Notes under the pieces: model-generated
Database searches by the model: none
What the model saw: the letters and a program-made list of their open reading frames with translations, nothing else
Told to the model about the DNA's origin: nothing
Position numbers and translations under genes: made by a program
Part shown: one piece after another, positions 9,075-18,993 of the stretch
How the letters are laid out: each line of letters opens with the position of its first letter
Numbering within the stretch: position 1 is the stretch's first letter
NCBI GenBank assembly: GCA_004213515.1
Contig: SHAK01000005.1
Span: 1 to 64,000, forward strand
Origin: Limisphaerales bacterium
Lineage (GTDB): Bacteria; Verrucomicrobiota; Verrucomicrobiia; Limisphaerales; UBA1096
Length of the DNA stretch: 64,000 nucleotides
Direction of reading: 5' to 3'

Positions 9075-9893
9075 ATGAACAAAATAATTATACTAATTAT
9101 TGCTTCAAGCATTTCCCTAATCGGAGCTGAAATTAAAGCCCCTAAAACGCAAACCGAAAAGTTTAGTTATTCTGTAGGAATGCAAATTGGCAACGATTTC
9201 AAATCTAAAGAAATGGAAATAGATTTTGAAATATTCATGGAAGGAGTAAAAGCTTCTTATCTTTCAAACAAGACTTTAATCAGTGAAAATGATGCTAAAG
9301 TAATATTGGACGATGCTTGGAAGAGCTACCAAGACAAAATAAAAGAGAAAAGGTTAGTTCAAATCAATAAATCCAAAAAAGAAGAAGCAGAATACCTAGC
9401 AAAAAACAAAGAAAAAACTGGTGTTAAAACTACTTCAAGTGGCCTTCAGTATCGCATTATTAGATCCGGTAAAGGCAATCCCCCAACCAGAAAAGATAGT
9501 GTTGAAGTCCATTATCGAGGGTGGACTATTGACGGAAAAGAATTCGACAGTTCCTACTCTAGAAATAAACCAAGTAATTTTGTTCTTAATAGGGTTATAA
9601 AAGGTTGGACAGAAGCTATTACTAAAATGCAGCCAGGAGCAAAGTGGGAAATAGTTGTTCCTCAAAGTTTAGCTTACGGACGTAGGGGTAAAGGAACAAA
9701 AATCCCTCCGTATTCAACTCTACGTTTTGAAATAGAATTAATATCAATAAAGAAAACTGTTGCGACAGAAAATAAAAACAAAATACCAGCAAGTAATATT
9801 GTTCGCATTCCTTCAAGTGAAGAAATAAAAAAAGGGGCTAAACCTGAGATTCTCAATAGTGAGCAAATTGATAACTTAAAAAAGAATAAATAA
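9075..9893 (+). CDS. FKBP-type peptidyl-prolyl cis-trans isomerase, periplasmic
   Basis: 272 aa with a signal peptide (residues about 1-18), an FKBP N-terminal dimerisation-type helical region (about 25-115; FSYSVGMQIGND) and a canonical FKBP domain (about 130-226). The domain shows VEVHYRGWTIDGKEFDSSY, the VIKGWTEAITKMQPG loop and the LAYGRRGKGTKIPPYSTL flap typical of FkpA/Mip. It should catalyse prolyl isomerisation of exported proteins. A charged tail of about 45 residues follows the domain. Only 5 bases separate it from the upstream PQQ-like gene, suggesting an operon for an exported protein and its foldase. Confidence 0.92.
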   Translation: MNKIIILIIASSISLIGAEIKAPKTQTEKFSYSVGMQIGNDFKSKEMEIDFEIFMEGVKASYLSNKTLISENDAKVILDDAWKSYQDKIKEKRLVQINKSKKEEAEYLAKNKEKTGVKTTSSGLQYRIIRSGKGNPPTRKDSVEVHYRGWTIDGKEFDSSYSRNKPSNFVLNRVIKGWTEAITKMQPGAKWEIVVPQSLAYGRRGKGTKIPPYSTLRFEIELISIKKTVATENKNKIPASNIVRIPSSEEIKKGAKPEILNSEQIDNLKKNK

Positions 9894-9899
9894 GCCTCA

Positions 9900-11321
9900 T
9901 TAAACATCTCGAACTTGAACCATATCAACTCCTCCAAATAACAAATTTGGAACAACAATTAATTGATCACCTTTTTCCGCATAACCAGCAGATTGTAAAT
10001 GATAAATAGAATCACTAATTGTTGATTCTTGACTGTCCTTAAATTCAACCAAGAAAGCTTTAACGCCCCAAAGAATTTTCGAGTCTTTTATAATCTTTTC
10101 TTTTTCGGTAAACACAAATATTGGACAACCGAATGGCCTTAAAGCAGCTAATGTTCGCAGATGAAGCCCTGTAGAAGAAAAAACAACGATCCCTACCCCC
10201 CCAAGTTCTCTTGCAAGAACAACAGCAGATTTCATTAGTTTTTCTCGAGTAGTAGATAATGGCAAAGATTCATTAAAACCACTGCCACCTGCATACCGCT
10301 CAACATTTTGCGTTACTTTGTTAAGTACATCAACACACTCAACAGGGTACTTACCAACACTTGTTTCACCAGATAACATTACGCAATCTACGCGTTCAAA
10401 TACGGAATTTGAGACATCTGTAATCTCCGCACGAGTAGGCATAGGAGACTCGATCATAGACTCTAAAAGATGAGTAGCCATTATGACCGGTTTCCCTGAT
10501 ATTAATGCATCACTCACTGCTTGTTTTTGAATTATTGGCAATTCTTCATAAGGCACTTCTATCCCAAGGTCCCCTCTAGCAACCATTAAGGCATCAGAAA
10601 CATCAAGAATCTCTTTTAAGTTTTTAATACCACTTTGATCTTCAACCTTAGCGACAACTTGAGCAGCAGAATTATTATCCAACAAGAACTTTTTCAATTG
10701 GTTAATATCTGCCGCTTCTCTAACAAAAGATAAAGCGAAGAAATCAACATTAGCACTAATACCAATCTTAGTATCTGCTATATCCTTTTCTGTCATAGCA
10801 GGAAGATTAATTTTTTTTCCGGGTATATTAATATGTCTCCTACTTCCCATTTTACCAGGAATTATAACACGGCAACGAAGCCGATCTATGAGAACTTCTT
10901 CCACCTGGAATCGCATCAATCCGCTATCAACTAATAGTACATCTCCTATCTTCGCTTCATCAATTAGAGATGGATAATTTATATCTACTGCAGGTATACC
11001 CGCTTCAGGAGAAGCTTCATCTGACTGTGTGAGGTCTATTTGCTGATCTTTTTCCAATTGAATGTATCCATCAAGATATCCAGTCCTTATCTCAGGCCCC
11101 TTAATATCCATCAAAATCGATACTTCTTTGCCTTCTGCAACAGAGGCAGTTCGAATTGCCTTTATAGCTTTATATGTCCAATCATGAGAAGCATGGGCCA
11201 TGTTGACGCGACATATATCAACCCCAGATCGTAATAATCTCCTAAGAACATCTACATCAAGAGTAGATGGACCAATAGTGAAAATCACTTTGGTAAAGCG
11301 AAATGATGAAAAAAGACTCAC
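9900..11321 (-). CDS. pyk: Pyruvate kinase
   Basis: 473 aa, the usual length for bacterial pyruvate kinase. It starts with the TKVIFTIGPSTLD strand (TIGP motif) and the RVNMAHASH segment corresponding to RxNxSHG. It continues with FALSFVREA, KVEDQSG, the MVARGDLGIE Mg/PEP-binding motif, the ATHLLESMIESPMPTRAE signature and SGETSVGKYP. A C-terminal allosteric-type domain follows (VVFSSTGLHLRTLAALRP). It catalyses PEP + ADP to pyruvate + ATP in glycolysis. The His in MAHASH and in ATHLLESM, where Ser/Gln are usual, are mild deviations. Convergent with the FKBP gene 6 bases away. Confidence 0.95.
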   Translation of the reverse strand: MSLFSSFRFTKVIFTIGPSTLDVDVLRRLLRSGVDICRVNMAHASHDWTYKAIKAIRTASVAEGKEVSILMDIKGPEIRTGYLDGYIQLEKDQQIDLTQSDEASPEAGIPAVDINYPSLIDEAKIGDVLLVDSGLMRFQVEEVLIDRLRCRVIIPGKMGSRRHINIPGKKINLPAMTEKDIADTKIGISANVDFFALSFVREAADINQLKKFLLDNNSAAQVVAKVEDQSGIKNLKEILDVSDALMVARGDLGIEVPYEELPIIQKQAVSDALISGKPVIMATHLLESMIESPMPTRAEITDVSNSVFERVDCVMLSGETSVGKYPVECVDVLNKVTQNVERYAGGSGFNESLPLSTTREKLMKSAVVLARELGGVGIVVFSSTGLHLRTLAALRPFGCPIFVFTEKEKIIKDSKILWGVKAFLVEFKDSQESTISDSIYHLQSAGYAEKGDQLIVVPNLLFGGVDMVQVRDV

Positions 11322-11337
11322 TCTTTAAAAATCAAAA

Positions 11338-12669
11338 TTATTTAAAAGATTTAATCTGAACATTACGAAATGAAACAGCATCCCCATGGCCTGCAAAACC
11401 AAAATATCCCATCTTACGTAACCTACCCTTGAACTTACCTATGTCATACATTGGCTTATCCACTTTTGACAAATCCGCATTGAGAATTTGCGTGCCATTC
11501 ATCTCTACCATTATACTAGATCCCACAACGGTAACTTGTTGGAAATTCCAATCACCAACAGCTCGCTGATAGCCTCTAGCAGCGGCAGCCATACCATATG
11601 CAGATCCGTGATATTGAGCAGGATGCAACTTCGCATATTTCTTAGCAGTATCATCTAACACCTGCAGCTCGCACATTCCAACGTAAGCCGTATCCCCTTT
11701 TCCGGGATAACGAATCGCTAATCCATTATTGCCACCTGGAGGTAGTTTATATTCAAACCTTACTGAGAAATCCGACAACTCTTCATTAACATAAACCGTT
11801 CCTCCACTACCTTTCTTGCACTGAATAGTACCATTTTTGACTTCATAATTATCTGTTGCCCCTGCCCACCCATCTAAATCATTACCATTAAATACTTTCT
11901 TAAATCCATCATTATCATTTGAGGCTAAAAATTTATTACCTTCAGTCACACCAATCTCTCGAACGAAAATATTGCGCCAACGAATTTCACCACCATGAGT
12001 TTGTAATTGAATAGGACCAGCCATAGGGACAGGGCCTTTTCTATTAAAAAAATTCTCTAATCTTGCATGATCAACAACCATTTTTTCGTTCAACCATATT
12101 GTCACGCGCTCACCAACCATAATAATTCTAAACTTATTCCATTCACCGAAAGGTTTATCAGCTAATACAAGAGGATCTTTTCCCGCTGTTCCCTTACTAT
12201 TATTCCACAATCCACCAGATCCTTTATCAGCACCTATATTCCACTTCCCCCCTTCTTTAGTATAATCCCAGATTTGAACCTGAGGAATCCCACGCAAGTA
12301 AATACCACTATCAGCTTTTGCTACTGTTTTGTATTCCAGAAGTAATTCAAAATCTGCATAATTTTTCTTTGTGCTTAAATAAAGACCCTTTCCATCATTA
12401 ACAAGCTCATCACCATCAATAGACCAATGCTTTGCAATGTCTTCTAGGCTTTGACTTTCTTTGTCTAGTAAGGCTTCAGGAGTTAAAGCCATCCATTTAG
12501 CGGGATCCTCAGTACCCAAACCCCACCAACCTGATAGATCCTCCCCATTAAAAAGCGATTTAAATCCTTTAGGCGCATCACCCGCGATTAAGGATAAATT
12601 AATGCCGATGAATAAAATAAAAGTCGCTATTAAAGATGCGACACGTTTAAACAAGTTCGATAATTTCAT
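11338..12669 (-). CDS. Exported two-domain DUF1080 (3-keto-disaccharide hydrolase) protein
   Basis: 443 aa with a signal peptide (residues about 1-30, ending SLIAG). Two tandem DUF1080/LamG-like jelly-roll domains follow. The first (about 35-235) starts LFNGEDLSGWWG and contains the DSGIYLRGIPQVQIWD core; the second (about 255-442) starts VFNGNDLDGWAG and contains NNGLAIRYPGKGD and ELQVLDD. The family is now called 3-keto-disaccharide hydrolase and cleaves 3-keto-glycosides formed by Gfo/Idh/MocA-type dehydrogenases. Domain duplication is common in this phylum. It is followed downstream by pyk; upstream lies the FG-GAP gene, 92 bases away. Substrate unknown. Confidence 0.87.
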   Translation of the reverse strand: MKLSNLFKRVASLIATFILFIGINLSLIAGDAPKGFKSLFNGEDLSGWWGLGTEDPAKWMALTPEALLDKESQSLEDIAKHWSIDGDELVNDGKGLYLSTKKNYADFELLLEYKTVAKADSGIYLRGIPQVQIWDYTKEGGKWNIGADKGSGGLWNNSKGTAGKDPLVLADKPFGEWNKFRIIMVGERVTIWLNEKMVVDHARLENFFNRKGPVPMAGPIQLQTHGGEIRWRNIFVREIGVTEGNKFLASNDNDGFKKVFNGNDLDGWAGATDNYEVKNGTIQCKKGSGGTVYVNEELSDFSVRFEYKLPPGGNNGLAIRYPGKGDTAYVGMCELQVLDDTAKKYAKLHPAQYHGSAYGMAAAARGYQRAVGDWNFQQVTVVGSSIMVEMNGTQILNADLSKVDKPMYDIGKFKGRLRKMGYFGFAGHGDAVSFRNVQIKSFK

Positions 12670-12761
12670 TTGTTTTTTAAATAGTAAGCAAACCTATTTT
12701 AACTAGCAACAAACTACTCGCCAGCTAAAACTGTGTTCTCAATCTTAAAAAGCAGCATTGA

Positions 12762-15700
12762 TTATTTTGTTTTCTGATTAATAATTCTACCATCTTGACC
12801 GATGGTTACTTCTTTTAATCCAGCAGGAAGTGAAGTTACAGAAACCTTCCCTCCTGGCCATTTCACCTCAATTGCTATAGGTGTTTCAGGCAAAGGAAAA
12901 ACCTTCACCAAGCCATCCTGCGATCCATAACCACTCCCAAGTTGCCATTCTCTCCATGTACCTCTAACAAAAGATGGCGGACTTCCAAAAAGCAAACGAG
13001 CTGCAGAACCAATAGCATCCGGATTCTGCTTAGAACTAGTTAATCTGACCCTCAAGCCTGGCTTAGCTTTATTGTTACGAAAAAGTTTAGTTAGACCGTT
13101 ATTCTGAGCAACAATAAGATCAAGTTTTCCATCCTCATCATAATCAGCCAACGCGCTTCCTCTTTGATCACCATAAATAGCAATACCAGCTTCCTCGCCT
13201 CTTACTGGTGTGAAATTAGCATTTCCGGCACCACGAAGCCACAAACCACGACCTGCATCATTTCGGTCCTTATTTGTTGGAAATGCAGAAAAATTCTGTG
13301 CAAGAAATAGGTCATCAAGTCCATCCCCATCAAGATCTCCGACCGAAACACCAAATGCAGGAGCCAATTGAGCCTCGGGATGCAATGGCTTAGCTTCAAA
13401 ACGCTCATTATTATTCAGGAAAACCATCGATTGTAAAATCGCAGCGGTCACAGATTTCTGAGAAGCAACATGATAGTCTGAAATCTTTAGCACTCCGGCA
13501 CTCGCAAAATCTCGATATGACGTAAAAACTCCACGCAAACCAGAATAACCTTTAAACAAATAGGGTAAATTTCTTGTCGGAAGATATGCAGAAGCTGAAT
13601 CATTCCATACACCTAAAATAAGAGAGGTTGGAATTGAAGATTCTGCAAAATGATAATACAGACGAGGCGGATTGATGACATTAGGTTTAAATGAAGTATT
13701 CAATCCCCAGTTAGTAGCAACTATATCAATCTTACCATTCCCATCGAAATCACCAGTTGCAACACCCTGCCAAAGGCCGGTAAGCCCAGACAATCCCAGA
13801 GCATCTGTAATCTCAACAAATTTTCCCTTTTGATTTTTAAATACTCGGATAGGACCCCACTCTGTAGTAATTATTAAATCAGGAAATCCATCCATATCGA
13901 GATCACTAAAAACAGCCCCATTCACAATCCCAAGAGATCCGCTTAGTACACCGGAAGTGAAATCAAGCCCATCTTCGTTATTAACCAATAGTGCTGAAAC
14001 CGATGCTTGAGGATAGTGACCTGTTACTGTTCTCCCGCCAACAAACACATCTAGATCTCCATCAGCATCTATATCAGCAACCGCAATTGGTCCAGGCATT
14101 GTATCGCCTAATAATTTACCGCTTACGCTAATCCCAATGCTTTTACGATAAGAACGCATCTGGGCTGACAATTGAGGGGATTCATAATTACTTATCGCTG
14201 CCAACCATTGACGAGAGCCAGCTCTATTAACCCATCCACATACGCTCACAACATCACCGGGAACCTTAAAGCCAGATTCACTGGTCAATTTGCCAAATTT
14301 ACCTTCTCCAAAATTTTGATAAATTGAAACAGAAGCACCTGAAGATGCTCCAATAAATAAGTCTTCATCCCCGTCTCCATCATAGTCAAACCATCCAAGC
14401 CCTGGACCAGAACGGTCAAGGCAACGAGTCAATAATGGTTGAAGTAGAGTATCATCATAAAGATTTTCAGAATGAGTATAATTTAATAATCCACTCGCAT
14501 CTTCAAAAAATGGAGATTCTTCAATATCTTCAAATTTATTTTCATTAGAACTTATACTAACTGGCTCAATAACCTCATAAAGACAGTTAGGCTCAGGATT
14601 GTTAATAAATGAAAACTGACCATTTGGCCAAGTTACCTTAATGGATCTGTTCACCTGATTCCCTCCAATTGCAAATGTTCGTACTTCTTGATCGCCTGAC
14701 AAATAACGACCGCCAGCAGTCACTTCTTGTGTCTGAAGAACATTACCGACAGCAACAGTGATTCGGGCCCCAATGCCTGCGGTGTTTGGGGCAAGCCCTT
14801 TTAAACGAACAGCTATTCGTGGAGCTATTACATTATTTCTATAAATCAAAGCCGGCTGGTTTAAACAATTTATCACTAAATCCATATCGCCATCATTATC
14901 AAGATCTCCAACTGCAATTCCATGAGACGTTTGTAATGAATTAATTCCCCATTCTTGAGTGCTTTCTGAAAACCGAAAATTCCCCAAATTTCGGTATGCA
15001 AAATTTGAAGTTTGAAATGCCGGAAACACAAGAACTCCAGCCTGTTTCTTTTTCACTTTTGAAAGACGCGAATAATTAGCAATAGCGTCACGATCATTAA
15101 TGTCATGAAGTTGTCCATTCGTAATAAATAAATCCTCATAACCATCCAAATCTATGTCTATAAAAACTGGCTGCCATGACCAATCTGTAGCTTCGACTCC
15201 GGCGAACCTCCCTACTTCAGAAAAAGTCTTATCCCCCCGATTCCAAAACATGGTATTTCGTTCTACTTGAAGTCTATTAACGATATCATTTTCTTTTAAA
15301 TTAGAGGAACTAAATGAATTTGGACTGATTTTAAGTAATCGAGTCATTGAATTCCTGGCAAGATTACCAGTCACGAAGAAGTCAATTTCTCCATTATTAT
15401 CAATATCAGAAAAATCAACACCCCTTGAAGCATAAGAAACAGATCTAATTGATATTGGGCCAGCCTCTCGAAAAGTTCCTATCCCATTATTTAACCATAG
15501 ACGGTCTGGAGTTTGAAAATCGTTACAAACATAAATATCTGCAAGACCATCAGAATTAATATCTCTAATTTGTACAGTCAAACCAAAGTCCATTGGCTCG
15601 ACAATCCGGTTACCGTTATGATCTAGAAATTTATTTTCTTCCCAAGGGACTCTACGAAATAACCCTTGTCCATTATTTTGGTAAAAATCATCAGCTTCAC

Positions 15701-16439
15701 CGAGTTCAACTAGTTTTTCATTAACAATCTTTAAACGACTTGCGTGAGAACCTTTTAGAAATGACCTGTCTCCAAGTTTTTGAACATCGAAATCTCCCCC
15801 GTCTCTTAATAATGCAATCTCACCATAATTCGAAACGTATAAATCAAGATCGTTATCACCATCTACGTCTCCAAGGGCCAAAGAAGTCCCTGATCTATTA
15901 GACTTTAGACCTGATTGATTAGTGATGTCCTTAAAATAACCATTACCATCATTCACTAAACATCGAGTTCCATTTCTGAATGTAGTTAATAGTAAATCAA
16001 GATCTTCATCTCCGTCTATATCAACAAATGATGCTCCTCGACTAAAGAAATCTATCACTGAAACACCTCTATCATTTGAAGCTAAAGCAAAGCGAAAGCC
16101 TCCTTGATTAAGATACAATTCATTAGCTCCTTCTAAGCGACAAAAATAAACGTCACATAATCCATCGCCATTAACATCTCCTAAAGCAACACCTGACCCG
16201 TTCATAAGGTTAGAGCGGTTTTGCAATGCCACACTTGAAACTTGATTAGTAAATCGAACACCTATTTGAGTTATAGGCATAGAAGTAAATCCTGCTTTGC
16301 CCTTTGCAGGAACGGAAAGTTTCAATTTTCGATACCCTGATTTTTCCTCCCAATCGAATCCAATACAAAGACATGAAAATATTGATAAGAATATAATCAG
16401 ATAGAAATTTTTAAATTTACTGTAGTAAGAAAAAAACAC
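12762..16439 (-). CDS. Exported giant FG-GAP/VCBS protein with two ASPIC/UnbV domains
   Basis: 1225 aa with an N-terminal signal/anchor (about residues 10-28, ending SCLCIGF and possibly a lipobox). The protein is an internal duplication: each half carries FG-GAP/VCBS repeats with calcium-binding loops (DVNGDGLCD, DIDGDEDLD, DYDGDGDED, DLDGDGLDD) and closes with an ASPIC/UnbV domain (about 535-623 and about 1130-1215). Such proteins form calcium-dependent beta-propellers on the outer surface or in the periplasm; their binding partner is generally unknown. Its own 92-base downstream gap shows no clear terminator. The EamA transporter gene lies upstream on the same strand. Architecture certain, function not. 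Confidence 0.88.
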   Translation of the reverse strand: MFFSYYSKFKNFYLIIFLSIFSCLCIGFDWEEKSGYRKLKLSVPAKGKAGFTSMPITQIGVRFTNQVSSVALQNRSNLMNGSGVALGDVNGDGLCDVYFCRLEGANELYLNQGGFRFALASNDRGVSVIDFFSRGASFVDIDGDEDLDLLLTTFRNGTRCLVNDGNGYFKDITNQSGLKSNRSGTSLALGDVDGDNDLDLYVSNYGEIALLRDGGDFDVQKLGDRSFLKGSHASRLKIVNEKLVELGEADDFYQNNGQGLFRRVPWEENKFLDHNGNRIVEPMDFGLTVQIRDINSDGLADIYVCNDFQTPDRLWLNNGIGTFREAGPISIRSVSYASRGVDFSDIDNNGEIDFFVTGNLARNSMTRLLKISPNSFSSSNLKENDIVNRLQVERNTMFWNRGDKTFSEVGRFAGVEATDWSWQPVFIDIDLDGYEDLFITNGQLHDINDRDAIANYSRLSKVKKKQAGVLVFPAFQTSNFAYRNLGNFRFSESTQEWGINSLQTSHGIAVGDLDNDGDMDLVINCLNQPALIYRNNVIAPRIAVRLKGLAPNTAGIGARITVAVGNVLQTQEVTAGGRYLSGDQEVRTFAIGGNQVNRSIKVTWPNGQFSFINNPEPNCLYEVIEPVSISSNENKFEDIEESPFFEDASGLLNYTHSENLYDDTLLQPLLTRCLDRSGPGLGWFDYDGDGDEDLFIGASSGASVSIYQNFGEGKFGKLTSESGFKVPGDVVSVCGWVNRAGSRQWLAAISNYESPQLSAQMRSYRKSIGISVSGKLLGDTMPGPIAVADIDADGDLDVFVGGRTVTGHYPQASVSALLVNNEDGLDFTSGVLSGSLGIVNGAVFSDLDMDGFPDLIITTEWGPIRVFKNQKGKFVEITDALGLSGLTGLWQGVATGDFDGNGKIDIVATNWGLNTSFKPNVINPPRLYYHFAESSIPTSLILGVWNDSASAYLPTRNLPYLFKGYSGLRGVFTSYRDFASAGVLKISDYHVASQKSVTAAILQSMVFLNNNERFEAKPLHPEAQLAPAFGVSVGDLDGDGLDDLFLAQNFSAFPTNKDRNDAGRGLWLRGAGNANFTPVRGEEAGIAIYGDQRGSALADYDEDGKLDLIVAQNNGLTKLFRNNKAKPGLRVRLTSSKQNPDAIGSAARLLFGSPPSFVRGTWREWQLGSGYGSQDGLVKVFPLPETPIAIEVKWPGGKVSVTSLPAGLKEVTIGQDGRIINQKTK

Positions 16440-16485
16440 CTATATAAATTTGCTTGGACAAACTAGTTAATAAAAACATGTAGGA

Positions 16486-17415
16486 TTATTTTTTTGAAAC
16501 ATTGTTTTCACTGGTTAACCCCAATCTAATATACCTAATTGGAACTTGAGAAACCAACATTCCGCAAAACATCATTAAACAGCCGATTAATTCTCTCACA
16601 GATAACTGCTCACTTAAAATCAACCAACCAGCAAAAACTCCAACAACAGCTTCCATAGCAAATATAATTGAAGCGTGCGTCGGGTCTGCCCCCTTTTGTC
16701 CAATTATTTGAAGAGTAAAAGCTAATGCAATTGACATTACTCCGAGATACAGAGCTGGAAAAAAGGCTCCTTTAAAAGCAACCATATTAATTGGCTCCTT
16801 GAAAAAGGCAACTAACCAACTCAACAAGGCGCATACAACAACTTGACCTATAGCCAAATGTAATGATGACACTCGGTTAGTATACCTATCTATAACAAGC
16901 ACATGACCTGCCCAACAAAACGCACCAAAAAAAACAAGCAAATCACCTTCACCAATTGACCATTTGGTACCTGCTTGTTTAAAACTCAATAACCATAAAC
17001 CAACAGTTGCAAGCCCAACTCCTCCCCATGTCTGAAAACTTGCACGACGCCCAACAAACAGTCCAAATAAAGGAACAATCACGACATATAAGCCTGTTAT
17101 AAACCCAGCTTTACCAGCCCCCGTTTCTTCATCGGTAATTCCTGCTTGCTGTAATAACGAACCCAAAAAAAGAAAACCGCCAGCGCTTAAACTAGACTTA
17201 ACCCAATCTCTTGACCGAAAGCCATCAAGAAACCGGCATCTATGATAAATAATTAGTATAGCGAATAAACAGATCGCACCGATTGAATATCTAGCGCCAT
17301 TAAACATGTTAGGCCCAAGAAATTGCGCTCCTTTTTCCTGTGCAACAAAACCAAACCCCCAAATAATACTAGTGAAAAGCAGAAGAAAATTACTATTGAG
17401 TTTATGCTTATTCAT
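16486..17415 (-). CDS. EamA-family (DMT) transporter
   Basis: 309-aa integral membrane protein with about ten hydrophobic helices arranged as two EamA repeats. The first is near residues 10-140 (SIIWGFGFVAQEKGAQFLGP) and the second near 155-290 (VFFGAFCWAGHVLVIDRY, ending FAMEAVVGVFAGWLILSEQL, the typical second-repeat signature). Drug/metabolite transporters of this class export or import small metabolites such as amino acids; the substrate cannot be told. The gene faces an AT-rich 267-base region shared with the divergent PQQ-like gene at 17683. Confidence 0.9.
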   Translation of the reverse strand: MNKHKLNSNFLLLFTSIIWGFGFVAQEKGAQFLGPNMFNGARYSIGAICLFAILIIYHRCRFLDGFRSRDWVKSSLSAGGFLFLGSLLQQAGITDEETGAGKAGFITGLYVVIVPLFGLFVGRRASFQTWGGVGLATVGLWLLSFKQAGTKWSIGEGDLLVFFGAFCWAGHVLVIDRYTNRVSSLHLAIGQVVVCALLSWLVAFFKEPINMVAFKGAFFPALYLGVMSIALAFTLQIIGQKGADPTHASIIFAMEAVVGVFAGWLILSEQLSVRELIGCLMMFCGMLVSQVPIRYIRLGLTSENNVSKK

Positions 17416-17682
17416 TCTACTTAAATAATTCTAAATAATAAATTAATAGAGCTAAAAGGGACTATTCTTATGATAATTTTTATGAATTCAAATAGAAGAA
17501 CAATTTAGCAAAAAAAACATATATAATAGATCAAAAAAATAAAAACAGACTATCTTTTTTAAAAATAAATAATTTTAGCATCCAAGAATAAAATCAAAAC
17601 TAAATTATGTCTTATTAATTACATAGGTTTCACCTAATCAGAATGCTTGCCGGTTAAGCTTGGGTTGTTTTTACTCACTGCG
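17416..17682. promoter_or_regulatory. AT-rich divergent intergenic region
   Basis: This 267-base stretch separates the minus-strand EamA gene from the plus-strand PQQ-like gene, so it should hold both promoters. It is dominated by A/T with several A- or T-runs. I could not pick a convincing -35/-10 pair or a palindrome that stands out from the composition. No ORF, tRNA or terminator was seen in it. Confidence 0.4.
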
Positions 17683-18993
17683 ATGTCCGTATTTCCATTA
17701 ATATTTTACCGATTTGCATATACATTCTTTTTGATACTATTCTTTTTCAATGGGCAATCTATTTATTCAGTACTTGCATTAGATTGGCCTCAATGGAGAG
17801 GGCCATCTCGTGACGGGACAATACCTAATAATGGATTAGCTTTAAAAAACTTACCAGAGCATCCAAAAGTTCTCTGGAAAATAAAGTCAGGTGAAGGCCT
17901 TGCTTCACCGGTTGTTGCAAATGGATTCGTATTTCTTTTTGAAAATCGAAACAACAATGAAACAATGGTAGCTATTTCTACAATTGATGGTTCGGAAAAA
18001 TGGGCAACTGAGCTATCACCTGTTTTTGAAGATGGACAGGGCCCGCGTGGACCAAGATGCACACCTGTTGTAGATCAAAATCAAGTGTTTGCCCAATGCA
18101 GCCGAGGCACACTCCATTGCCTAAATTTTGAATCAGGAAAAATTCAATGGGAAATAGATTACGCCAAACTTGGGATGAAATTTATAGGCGAAAAAGGGAC
18201 CACTCCAGGTGCTAGGCGCCATGGTTTTACTAATACACCACTAGTTATAGGAAACATGGTTTATGCATTAGTCGGGGGCAAAAACTATAGCATCGTATGC
18301 TTCAACCGCAAAACCGGAGAAATAATTTGGAACGCCTTAGATTACGAACCAGGATATGCACCTCCAATACCTGCTATGCTTTCGGGAAAACAACAATTCG
18401 TCTGTTTTTTTGTAAATGGAGTTGTGGGTGTAGATGTTAGAAACGGGAGCGAACTTTGGAATATTCCAATGAAGACTGACTACGGGCGCCATGTCGCTGC
18501 CCCACTTGCTCAAAATAACATAGTTATTGCGGGATCACACCAAGTTGGCTTGCAAGGTATTAGAGTCTATAAAAACAACAAAAAACTTAATGCAGAAGTA
18601 ATCTGGAAGAATATTGAAGCTCAACCAAATATTAGTCACGGCGTTTTACTAAAAGGGCATTATTATGGCTTAGGAGATCCTGCAAAATTAGTATGTGTTG
18701 ACATTACAACTGGAAAAACAATATGGAGCAATGACAGCTTATCGTTTCCGGATCCTAAAAGAGCCATGGCTGCTTTTATTGTAATGAAAAACAATATTCT
18801 ATCTCTTACTAGTGGAGGCGAATTATGCCTTTTTTCTACTACTCAAAAAAAGTTCACAGAACTTGGAAGGGCACAAGTTTGCGGAATTAATTGGTGCATG
18901 CCTGCATATGTTAATGGAAAGCTTTATGTTAGGGATGGCATTAAAAAGAAAAACGGAAATCTAATATGCCTAGATTTAACTAAGCAGAACTAA
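17683..18993 (+). CDS. Exported PQQ-like beta-propeller protein
   Basis: The ATG at 17683 is preferred to the TTG at 17647: it puts a clean signal sequence (hydrophobic FAYTFFLILFFFNGQ, ending SVLA) near the N-terminus, giving 436 aa. The mature part opens DWPQWRGPSRDGTIP, the signature start of PQQ-like repeat proteins, and shows repeated blades (GSEKWAT, GKIQWEI, GEIIWNA, GSELWNI, GKTIWSN). It is a paralogue of the 7774-9069 protein. Probably periplasmic, with unknown partner; no catalytic residues can be named. The 3' end overlaps convergent pyrE by 4 bases. Confidence 0.85.
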   Translation: MSVFPLIFYRFAYTFFLILFFFNGQSIYSVLALDWPQWRGPSRDGTIPNNGLALKNLPEHPKVLWKIKSGEGLASPVVANGFVFLFENRNNNETMVAISTIDGSEKWATELSPVFEDGQGPRGPRCTPVVDQNQVFAQCSRGTLHCLNFESGKIQWEIDYAKLGMKFIGEKGTTPGARRHGFTNTPLVIGNMVYALVGGKNYSIVCFNRKTGEIIWNALDYEPGYAPPIPAMLSGKQQFVCFFVNGVVGVDVRNGSELWNIPMKTDYGRHVAAPLAQNNIVIAGSHQVGLQGIRVYKNNKKLNAEVIWKNIEAQPNISHGVLLKGHYYGLGDPAKLVCVDITTGKTIWSNDSLSFPDPKRAMAAFIVMKNNILSLTSGGELCLFSTTQKKFTELGRAQVCGINWCMPAYVNGKLYVRDGIKKKNGNLICLDLTKQN

